The translations under genes were made by a program, and so were the position numbers. Shown here one piece after another: positions 1 through 5,795 of a DNA stretch of 8,401 nucleotides. Under the pieces are notes generated by a model. That model searched no databases. It saw nothing but the letters and a program-made list of their open reading frames with translations, and was not told where the DNA came from. Position 1 is the stretch's first letter; every line of letters begins with the position of its first letter. Origin of the DNA: Candidatus Zixiibacteriota bacterium (GTDB taxonomy: Bacteria; Zixibacteria; MSB-5A5; CAIYYT01); NCBI GenBank assembly GCA_023134875.1, contig JAGLUH010000239.1, positions 1 through 8,401 of the forward strand, given 5' to 3'.

Positions 1-669
1 CAGATCGGCCTCGAAGCAGGCGACTAAGGAATCATCAACCGCGCCGGCAATACCCGCCAGGGTGTTTCCCCGAAGGTAGTAGTCGCGATAGAACGAAGCT
101 GCATCCTCCTTGGTGAAACGGCTCACTGCTGCTTCGGTGCCACACTCTAAGTGACCGTAGCGATGTCCGGCAAAGAGATGGTTTTCCAGCACCGCTAGAG
201 AGAGTCGGGCGTCATCTTCGCGGACTTGATTGATCCGGTCGAGTTGCGCCGCCTTTTGCAACTCTAACTGATTCACCGGAAAAGCCGGGGAGATAAGAAT
301 CTCTTTGAATATGGGATAAAACGAGGACAGGTTCTCTTTCAGCGTCCTGCCGGTAATAACCACAACCTCCTTGTCGACAGAGATGTCGATGGTGGCGCCG
401 ATGTCATCAAGTTTCTTTTCGATATCCTCGCGTGAAAAACGGGTTGTTCCCTTGTTAAGCAGGTGAGCGGTGAAGTAAGCCAGACCGGGCTTGTCAGCGG
501 GATCATAAGCGGAACCCGCCGTAACCATCACGCGAAAATAGACAACCGGCAAATCCTGCTTCTCAATCACAACCAGTTTCACCGGCTTGTCAACATCGCA
601 GGAGAGCGACGACAGCGCGATTATAATGCCTGCCACCAGAACCAGAACATTCCTTGCTTTTCTCTTCAT
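1..669 (-). CDS. M16-family peptidase-like lipoprotein with degenerate zinc site (partial, 3' end outside window)
   Basis: The reading frame is open from the ATG at 669 to the window edge (223 residues seen), so the C-terminal half is missing. Residues 1-24 form a lipoprotein-type signal: basic start, hydrophobic stretch, then SLSC with Cys24 as the likely lipidated residue. The body aligns with the N-terminal half of M16B peptidases. The segment GLAYFTAHLLNKGT (62-75) occupies the place of the zinc motif, but the HxxEH signature reads YFTAH: the first His is Tyr65, the catalytic Glu is Ala68 and only His69 remains. It is therefore probably not a peptidase by itself. M16B proteins often work as an active plus an inactive subunit, and the active partner lies 11 nt upstream on the same transcript. 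A GAGGGA ribosome binding site overlaps that gene's stop codon, suggesting coupled translation. Fold assignment is firm; loss of activity is inferred from the motif. Confidence 0.85.
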   Translation of the reverse strand, partial: MKRKARNVLVLVAGIIIALSSLSCDVDKPVKLVVIEKQDLPVVYFRVMVTAGSAYDPADKPGLAYFTAHLLNKGTTRFSREDIEKKLDDIGATIDISVDKEVVVITGRTLKENLSSFYPIFKEILISPAFPVNQLELQKAAQLDRINQVREDDARLSLAVLENHLFAGHRYGHLECGTEAAVSRFTKEDAASFYRDYYLRGNTLAGIAGAVDDSLVACFEADL

Positions 670-680
670 TGTTAATTCCC

Positions 681-2006
681 TCAATTTGTGCCTTTTGGTA
701 CCATAGAAACTACGGTACGATTATACTGGTCGAAAACCTCTGCTGTAACCGTCATGATCTTGGCGGCGTCAATCTGTGAGTAGAGGTTATACAGTTCGAT
801 CATAGTCTGGTAATCGCCCCCTACCAGGTGATAGAAACCGACTGCGCCGGCAACGCGCGCGGGACGGTCGAGAAAATAAATCATCTGCGCCCTCAGGTTG
901 TTGCAGGCACGCGTAAGTTCCTCAGTCGATATCGGCACTGTTTTCAGAAGCTCCAGTTGCGAGTAGACCGAATCGCGCACCTCTGCCGGCGATACATCGC
1001 CGTGCAGCCGGGCACCGATTACCAGTAGTCCCGGGTCCTTGCGCACATTGAGATCGCCATAAATCGACTCCACCAACGAAAGCTCGTTTATTAGCAGCCT
1101 GCTCAGCCTTCCCGAGCGGGAGAAGAGTATCTCATTGATCAGCCTAAGAGTTGCCAGACTTGTGAAATCGGATTGGATCGAAGGAGCGTGATAACCGATT
1201 CTCAAGAGGGGCGCCGTCTGCCCATCTTTCCAGACGAAGTTCCTGATTCGTTCCACTGTCTGGGGCGGTTCGGCGTTAACCTGCGGGATGTAGGGTTTGC
1301 CTTGTTCCCAGTCGCCGTAATACTTTTGTACCAGGTCACGCACTGAAGCGGTTTCGATGTTGCCGCAGATTACGAGCACGCAGTTATTGGGAACATAGAA
1401 GCGGTTCTTGAATTGCAGGCCGTCGGTGAAGGTCATATTGACCTCGAGGTCTTCCTCCCAACCGATCACCGGATGCTGATAAGTATGCCTGGTGTAGGCT
1501 TCGCGATAAAGCTCCACCTCCAGGAAGCCGGCAGGGTCGTCGTCGATACCACGACGACGCTCCTCCTTGACCGGTCCCAATTCGGTGCGAAACGCTTCCT
1601 CGGTGAAGCACAGATTGCGAATGCGGTCGGACTCCACCTCCAGCAATTGCTCCAGGAACTTAGCCTGGGCATTGATGAAGTAGCAGGTATAGTCCTCACT
1701 GGTGTAGGCATTATTTTGTGCTCCCAGCGGCGCCACCGCCGCGCCGTAGTCGGGGAATTTCTCAGTGCCGCGAAACATCATGTGCTCAAAAACGTGCGCC
1801 AGGCCGGTGATTCCCGGTCGGTCTTCGTCACGCGAACCGACATTGACGAACGTCTGGACGCTTGCCGTCGGCACGGAATGGTCCTCACAGGTAAGAAGCG
1901 TGAGGCCATTATCAAGAATCGCCTTTTCGACTTGTAGATCGAAATCAGCAGCCACAACTTGTGTTGCTAACAACAACACCGCCGTGCAGAATAGCATCTT
2001 TCGCAT
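681..2006 (-). CDS. Secreted M16-family zinc metallopeptidase, active-type subunit
   Basis: A 441-residue protein, normal length for the two-domain M16B peptidases (related to PqqL and mitochondrial processing peptidase beta). Residues 1-20 are a Sec signal peptide ending VVAA, so it should act outside the cytoplasm, probably in the periplasm. The inverted zinc motif HVFEH is intact at His71, Glu74 and His75, followed by MMFRGT. The third ligand is expected about 75 residues on and is probably Glu148 or Glu149 in PVKEERRR. The M16 domain covers about 30-180 and the M16_C domain about 190-375. The start is supported by GGAGAGGAG nine nt upstream. It heads an operon with the inactive M16-like lipoprotein 11 nt downstream. 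Upstream on the same strand I see TTGACC (2091-2086) and TTGACA (2063-2058) as possible -35 elements but no convincing -10. The substrate cannot be told from sequence. Confidence 0.93.
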   Translation of the reverse strand: MRKMLFCTAVLLLATQVVAADFDLQVEKAILDNGLTLLTCEDHSVPTASVQTFVNVGSRDEDRPGITGLAHVFEHMMFRGTEKFPDYGAAVAPLGAQNNAYTSEDYTCYFINAQAKFLEQLLEVESDRIRNLCFTEEAFRTELGPVKEERRRGIDDDPAGFLEVELYREAYTRHTYQHPVIGWEEDLEVNMTFTDGLQFKNRFYVPNNCVLVICGNIETASVRDLVQKYYGDWEQGKPYIPQVNAEPPQTVERIRNFVWKDGQTAPLLRIGYHAPSIQSDFTSLATLRLINEILFSRSGRLSRLLINELSLVESIYGDLNVRKDPGLLVIGARLHGDVSPAEVRDSVYSQLELLKTVPISTEELTRACNNLRAQMIYFLDRPARVAGAVGFYHLVGGDYQTMIELYNLYSQIDAAKIMTVTAEVFDQYNRTVVSMVPKGTN

Positions 2007-2189
2007 CGGCTTATTCTCCTCTCCAAGAAGACTTTTTCAGATGACCTGAATCTATCATGTCAAACGTAGCAGGTTTGTCTCAGGTGGTCAAGCAGAAATC
2101 GAGCGCGGTAAATCAAGACCGGCATTAGAGCGATGTTGGCGGCTAGTGCGCTAAAGGAATGTCCGTCTTTTCAGCCGGAGTACTGGCAT

Positions 2190-2221
2190 AAAAAAGTCGG
2201 GCTCTCAAACAGAGCCCGACT
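2190..2221 (-). terminator. Strong intrinsic terminator of the small-peptide cassette
   Basis: A perfect 11-bp inverted repeat (2195-2205 with 2211-2221, arm AGTCGGGCTCT) closes a 5-nt loop. Read on the minus strand it is followed directly by six T residues (2195-2190). It lies 40 nt past the stop of the 71-aa gene and before the M16 genes, so it separates the cassette from the peptidase operon. On the plus strand there is no equivalent T tract. Confidence 0.9.
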
Positions 2222-2260
2222 CCTTCACTCCATGGTGATAGCTTAAATGAGGCTTTTGCT

Positions 2261-2476
2261 CTAAACCGGTGTGCCGCCACCGTAGTTTTCCTCGTTGCAG
2301 TCGAGGGTGCCGTAAAGCACTACTCGGTACTCGCCGGTCTGCGGGTTGACGCTCTCGACCTTACAGCGGCAGGTGGTGGAATTGAACATAATGTCGGAGA
2401 ATTTGTTCTTCATCCACGCCGGTGAAGTTGGATACTTCTCAATACCGTTGATATCGGTGATACTCCACTTCTTCAT
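2261..2476 (-). CDS. Small conserved peptide, paralogue C (71 aa), function unknown
   Basis: I do not recognise this 71-residue protein. It starts with MKKWSITD, has no signal peptide or membrane segment, and ends with a Gly-rich tail (GGGTPV). The region 39-59 holds the motif NPxTGEYRxVLxGTLD, which reads like two short beta strands joined by an NPxTGE turn. It aligns without a single gap to the 69-aa product encoded just upstream: 22 identical positions in the first 60, 16 of them within 39-59, plus a shared SP at 18-19. It also carries a CRC pair at 36-38 and Cys60, absent from the sister. GGAG lies a few nt before the ATG. The gap to the upstream paralogue is 48 nt, and the terminator follows. 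It could be a small binding partner, a substrate or a modified peptide precursor; the sequence alone does not decide. Confidence 0.8.
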   Translation of the reverse strand: MKKWSITDINGIEKYPTSPAWMKNKFSDIMFNSTTCRCKVESVNPQTGEYRVVLYGTLDCNEENYGGGTPV

Positions 2477-2524
2477 GTCTTCTCCTTTAATTGGATAAGG
2501 TTAAACTTCCTACTGCAGCCTTGC

Positions 2525-2734
2525 TCAGTAGCGGTCAGTGTTCCAGGTACGATCAAAGTCGAGAGTGCCCTGCAGCACGATCCGGTACTCACCGGTCTCA
2601 GGGTTCAGGGAGTCGACCTTGACCCGCGGGTTGACCGAGCTGTAAACAAGGCTGGCGATACCCTCATTGAGGTGCCACGGCGAGGCGTTAGGACGCTCGA
2701 AATAACGGAAATGGTTGAAGTTGAACCAGTACAT
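2525..2734 (-). CDS. Small conserved peptide, paralogue B (69 aa), function unknown
   Basis: A 69-residue product of unknown function, tandem paralogue of the 71-aa gene downstream. The N-terminal part is unusually aromatic (MYWFNFNHFRYF), and the C-terminal part carries the shared NPxTGEYRxVLxGTLD motif at 44-59, followed by a polar tail ending in DRY. There is no signal peptide or transmembrane helix. An in-frame TTG nine codons upstream (2761) is possible, but the ATG at 2734 has a near-perfect AGAGGAGG five nt ahead, and the paralogue alignment is gapless from this ATG, so I take 2734. The divergent N-terminus and conserved C-terminus reverse the usual layout of leader-guided peptide precursors. 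It is the third gene of the cassette. Confidence 0.82.
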   Translation of the reverse strand: MYWFNFNHFRYFERPNASPWHLNEGIASLVYSSVNPRVKVDSLNPETGEYRIVLQGTLDFDRTWNTDRY

Positions 2735-2739
2735 TGAAA

Positions 2740-2747
2740 CCTCCTCT
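2740..2747 (-). promoter_or_regulatory. Ribosome binding site fixing the start of the 69-aa gene
   Basis: AGAGGAGG on the minus strand, five nt before the ATG at 2734. It is the reason for preferring this ATG over the in-frame TTG at 2761. Confidence 0.85.
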
Positions 2748-2777
2748 TGCATCTGATGCAAGTTAACGATTAACCGG

Positions 2778-2945
2778 TCACACGCGGCGAGTCGCCGTGC
2801 GCGCCTTACGGACTGTCTTTGTCGCTTTACTACCGCAGGGTAACGCCAACCGGTAGCCCTCGCGGTTAGTCAGGCTCTCTCGGTCGGTTCCCGGCGCCAG
2901 GATAAGGGGAACCTTCTCCTTACTGTTGTCACGCCTGATTTTCAT
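2778..2945 (-). CDS. Small basic protein (55 aa), function unknown
   Basis: An easily missed 55-residue reading frame from ATG 2945 to the TGA at 2780-2778. It overlaps the last 17 nt of the 222-aa gene in another frame, and AAGGAG lies seven nt before its ATG inside that gene, the arrangement of a translationally coupled operon gene. The product is strongly basic (about 15 Lys/Arg): a charged start (MKIRRDNSKEK), a short hydrophobic patch VPLILAPG at 12-19, one Cys at 36, and a Lys/Arg/Thr/Ala-rich tail (40-55) resembling nucleic-acid-binding or histone-like tails. It shows no resemblance to the two downstream paralogues. Because it is short, expression and conservation are unproven; position and ribosome binding site are the main support. 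Confidence 0.55.
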   Translation of the reverse strand: MKIRRDNSKEKVPLILAPGTDRESLTNREGYRLALPCGSKATKTVRKARTATRRV

Positions 2946-3597
2946 CCTCTAACTCCTTGCGTTCGAGGAAGTAGTTTAAATCGGCCAACTGCTGCAGCGC
3001 GCCGATGATATTTTCAATTGATTCATTAAGGCAGGTTGCCAGTCGGGCTATCTGAGCCTTGGTCTCGGGATAGCTTTCCACCATTGCGGCAAGCTTAAGA
3101 ACCAGATTAAAATCGTCCTCCCCCAGGCAACCGGACAGATAATTGTTGATGAGATGCGCGCTGAAGCAGGCGGCGAAGATGCCGATACGGGGATCGTCAC
3201 ACTCAACAAAGAGGTCAAAACGATTCTCCGGCTTCTTCCAGCCGCAGGTGACACCACTGCATACAGTCATCTCACCCAGGGTGCATTGCAGGTCGACGAT
3301 AAGATGCTCCAGCAGGTGGGGAAAATCGGCTATCTCACCGATCCGCTTTATCGACACACCTTCCTCCTCAGTGAGGTAGAGCGGCGCCGCTTCCCATTGC
3401 TCGCAGCAGGAGTGATGCCGCAGTGTGGGCAGAAACTGCGCCGTATGCCGATACAACCCCAGGAAGTTTTCGCGGGAATCATCAATATCCTCGTCGACAT
3501 CAACTATCACCTTGATCTTTCTCTGACCGCGAACGAACCGGGTGTGCAGCTTCTCTATCTCGGGGAAACATCCATAGTAAATTGCCAATATTTTCAT
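2929..3597 (-). CDS. Stand-alone protein resembling the N-terminal domain of cyanophycin synthetase
   Basis: A 222-residue protein that begins MKILAIYYG like CphA and contains several landmarks of the CphA N-terminal domain: a FLPTLRHHSC segment (55-64, compare LLPSLREHRC in CphA), then FPHLLEHLIVDLQ (92-104, compare HVIEHIALELQ), a Gly/Thr stretch, and FDLFVECDDPRIG (127-139, compare YNVVFEYVDEEAG). CphA comparisons are from memory. The ATP-grasp and Mur-ligase domains that make cyanophycin are absent. HLLEH (His94, Glu97, His98) is an HxxEH inverted zinc motif, and Glu132 is a plausible further ligand; I recall that the CphA1 N domain has been reported to hydrolyse cyanophycin to make primers. 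Residues 160-222 are predicted helical and do not match CphA as I recall it. The start is fixed by an in-frame stop two codons upstream, although no good ribosome binding site is visible. It heads the small-peptide cassette. Confidence 0.75.
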   Translation of the reverse strand: MKILAIYYGCFPEIEKLHTRFVRGQRKIKVIVDVDEDIDDSRENFLGLYRHTAQFLPTLRHHSCCEQWEAAPLYLTEEEGVSIKRIGEIADFPHLLEHLIVDLQCTLGEMTVCSGVTCGWKKPENRFDLFVECDDPRIGIFAACFSAHLINNYLSGCLGEDDFNLVLKLAAMVESYPETKAQIARLATCLNESIENIIGALQQLADLNYFLERKELEDENQA

Positions 3598-3910
3598 TGA
3601 TCATCACAGGAACGGTCAATCCAGTAACTCTACCCTCACTTAGGGAAATATATCGGCGGCATATCGCCATCCTTAACGCGTTTTTTACACGCTTTCTTGT
3701 ACCAATTGGAAGTGGGAACTAATTTTCGTTTACTTTATGGATGCAGACGCACCGATTGATTCCCTACCCCATCGAAACGTGAACCATTTACAGGTCTCAA
3801 TCAGGCTCAGCCGTGCTGTTCCATTGGTTGTTACATTGAAAATGGTGACTGTTGCCTTATGAAACACAGAAACGTATATTGATTTGAAGCTATCCTTGAA
3901 GGATTATAAA
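3598..3910. other. Divergent intergenic region between the peptide cassette and rarA
   Basis: About 310 nt without a supported gene, separating minus-strand transcription (start 3597) from rarA (start 3911). It must hold promoters for both. I see one candidate rarA promoter (listed separately). For the minus strand there is a TATATT-like hexamer about 45-50 nt before the 3597 start, without a matching -35. There is no RNA gene, terminator or obvious operator palindrome. Confidence 0.6.
3836..3863 (+). promoter_or_regulatory. Candidate rarA promoter
   Basis: TTGAAA (3836-3841) and TATGAA (3858-3863) separated by 16 nt, about 47 nt before the rarA ATG. The -35 matches the sigma-70 consensus in five of six positions and the -10 in four. 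The consensus of this organism is unknown, so this is only the best-looking pair in the gap. Confidence 0.3.
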
Positions 3911-5281
3911 ATGGCAGATTTATTCTTGAGTGAAGCAGACGATTCGGAGGTGAAACTAAAACCTCTTGCCGATCGGATGCGGCCCCGACTATTTGACCAG
4001 TTCGTCGGCCAGGAGGACTTGATGTCTGCCGGGAAACCGCTGCGCTACCTGCTGGAACAAGGCAAGATACATTCCGCTATATTCTGGGGGCCGCCGGGAT
4101 CAGGGAAAACGACGCTGGCCCGTCTGATCTCCACACACCTCAAAACGAAATTCATCGCTTTCTCGGCGGTAACTTCCGGTATCAAGGAGATCAAACAGGT
4201 GATGGCGCGTGCCGAGAAAGAGCAAGCTCTTTACCATCGTTCCACTATCCTCTTTATCGATGAGATTCACCGCTTCAACAAGGCGCAACAGGATGCCTTC
4301 CTACCTTACGTCGAGTCGGGGAAGATCATTCTCCTGGGCGCCACCACTGAGAATCCCTCCTTTGAGGTCATCGGTGCGCTCCTTTCCCGCCTCAAGGTCT
4401 ACCTGCTCAAACCGTTGACCGCTGGAGACATCGACCGGATTCTCACCCGGGCGCTGGCCGACGACGAGGATGGCCTCGGTAATTATCAGATTGACCTGGA
4501 TGCTGATGCGCGTGAATTTATTGTCCAGACATCCTCCGGCGACGCGCGCAAGGCTCTAACCCTTCTTGAACTGGCGTGCGAATCAGATCCCGAATGGGAG
4601 CAAGGCCGCGCCCGTATCAATATCAAGCGGGTTCAGGAGATACAGCAGCGGAAAGTCCTGCTCTATGATAAGGCGGGCGAAGAGCACTACAACCTGATAT
4701 CGGCGCTGCACAAATCGCTGCGGGACAGCGACCCTGACGCCGCTACCTACTGGCTGGCGCGCATGCTGGCGGCAGGTGAAGAACCGCTCTATGTCGCCCG
4801 CCGTATGATCCGGTTTGCCGTCGAGGATATCGGTCTGGCCGACCCCAATGCCCTCAATGTCGCCCTCAATGCCAGGGAGACTTATCATCAGCTCGGCTCG
4901 CCAGAGGGTGAACTGGCGCTGGTAATGGCGGCGGTTTACCTGGCGGCGGCGCCCAAATCGAACCGCGTCTATCAGACGCATAACAAAGTCATGGCCACGA
5001 TCGAGAACGAACCCGCTTATGAAGTCCCATATCATATTCGCAATGCGCCTACGCGATTGATGAAGTCATTCGGCTACGGCAAGGGTTACCAATATGCACA
5101 TGACCAGGACGACGCCATCACTGGTCAGTCTGATCTGCCGCAGGAATTGAAGATGCGCAAGTTCTATGAACCGTCCGATTTCGGGCTGGAGAAACGAATA
5201 AGAGAACGCCTCGAATACTGGGAGAAACTGCGACAGCAGGCAAGAGAGAAACAAGATAGACAGAAAAATAAAGAGAAGTAG
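3911..5281 (+). CDS. rarA: Replication-associated recombination protein RarA (MgsA), AAA+ ATPase
   Basis: A 456-residue AAA+ ATPase of the RarA/MgsA/WRNIP1 family, close to the usual length (about 440-450). These proteins act in the cytoplasm at stalled replication forks, form tetramers and interact with single-strand DNA-binding protein and primer-template ends. Visible motifs: N-terminal ADRMRPRLFDQFVGQE (20-35); Walker A GPPGSGKT (60-67); Walker B ILFIDE with the family-typical DEIHRFNK (117-124); sensor 1 ATTENPSF (144-151); Arg160 in LLSRLKVY as the probable finger; sensor 2 SSGDARKAL; and the C-terminal tetramerisation domain with EDIGLADP and RNAPTRLMK. The tail is charged and coiled (last 35 residues). 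An in-frame TTG lies nine codons upstream, but the ATG at 3911 has GAAGGA seven nt before it and gives the normal family N-terminus. The next gene starts 67 nt downstream on the same strand. Confidence 0.97.
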   Translation: MADLFLSEADDSEVKLKPLADRMRPRLFDQFVGQEDLMSAGKPLRYLLEQGKIHSAIFWGPPGSGKTTLARLISTHLKTKFIAFSAVTSGIKEIKQVMARAEKEQALYHRSTILFIDEIHRFNKAQQDAFLPYVESGKIILLGATTENPSFEVIGALLSRLKVYLLKPLTAGDIDRILTRALADDEDGLGNYQIDLDADAREFIVQTSSGDARKALTLLELACESDPEWEQGRARINIKRVQEIQQRKVLLYDKAGEEHYNLISALHKSLRDSDPDAATYWLARMLAAGEEPLYVARRMIRFAVEDIGLADPNALNVALNARETYHQLGSPEGELALVMAAVYLAAAPKSNRVYQTHNKVMATIENEPAYEVPYHIRNAPTRLMKSFGYGKGYQYAHDQDDAITGQSDLPQELKMRKFYEPSDFGLEKRIRERLEYWEKLRQQAREKQDRQKNKEK

Positions 5282-5348
5282 TGACGACTGGTTTGTACAA
5301 CTAACAATGTCTTCCTGAGTATAAGAATAAATAACGAAAGGTTGGAAC

Positions 5349-5795
5349 ATGAGCGCGGCAATGCAAACAGAGATAAATGAACGATTGAGCAAAATACCGC
5401 ACCCGACTGCCTTTCTGGCAACGGTTGATCAGCAGGGCGCGCCGCAGGTGCGGCCGGTGACCTTGATGGTCTGTGAAAACAAGTTCTACCTGGCAACCTC
5501 CTCTCATACTCGCAAGGCGATAGAGATAGGCAATGACAGTCGGGTCGAGTTTGTCACTCCCCTGCCGGAAGGACAAAACACCGGCTACCTGCGTGTCATG
5601 GGTCACGCCGAACGGATAACCGACTCCCGGCATGCTCTTCAGGTCACGCAGGCCTGCGACTTTCCGGTCGACACCTACTTCGGCAGCGTCGAAGCCCCCG
5701 GTTTTTTCTTCTGCCAGGTGAAACCGACACGGGTGGAGTATATGAAACCGGGCAACATGAGAGCAATCGAGGTAACGGATGAATATACTGCGTAA
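5349..5795 (+). CDS. Pyridoxamine 5'-phosphate oxidase-related, FMN-binding split-barrel protein
   Basis: A 148-residue cytoplasmic protein of the PNPOx-like split beta-barrel family. The segments TAFLATVDQQGAPQVRPV (about 19-36), KFYLATSSHTRKAIEI (about 45-60) and SRVEFVT (64-70) are the typical strands and flavin-phosphate-binding positions (Arg34, Ser51-52, Lys56). The C-terminal part, FFCQVKPTRVEYM (116-128), is the usual last strand pair. At this length it is a stand-alone flavin- or F420-binding reductase/oxidase-like protein, not the vitamin B6 enzyme PdxH, which is longer and has a C-terminal dimerisation domain. The exact substrate is not predictable. The start has GAAAGG seven nt upstream. 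The last 17 nt overlap the start of the next gene, so the two are probably translated together. Confidence 0.88.
   Translation: MSAAMQTEINERLSKIPHPTAFLATVDQQGAPQVRPVTLMVCENKFYLATSSHTRKAIEIGNDSRVEFVTPLPEGQNTGYLRVMGHAERITDSRHALQVTQACDFPVDTYFGSVEAPGFFFCQVKPTRVEYMKPGNMRAIEVTDEYTA

Noticed and set aside
1413..1937. A 174-codon plus-strand open frame opposite the M16 peptidase gene
   Set aside because: It lies wholly antisense to a clear M16 coding sequence, with no family resemblance and no ribosome binding site; a shadow of the real gene.
3154..3600. A 148-codon plus-strand frame opposite the CphA-N-like gene
   Set aside because: The minus-strand frame has the CphA-type landmarks and heads an operon; the plus-strand translation has no recognisable features.
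3737..3862. Short plus-strand frame of about 41 codons in the divergent region (ATG 3737 to TGA about 3862)
   Set aside because: No ribosome binding site, no recognisable protein features, and it runs through the likely rarA promoter.
3911..5281. rarA starting at the in-frame TTG 3884
   Set aside because: The ATG at 3911 has GAAGGA at proper spacing and gives the normal RarA N-terminus; the TTG has no ribosome binding site.
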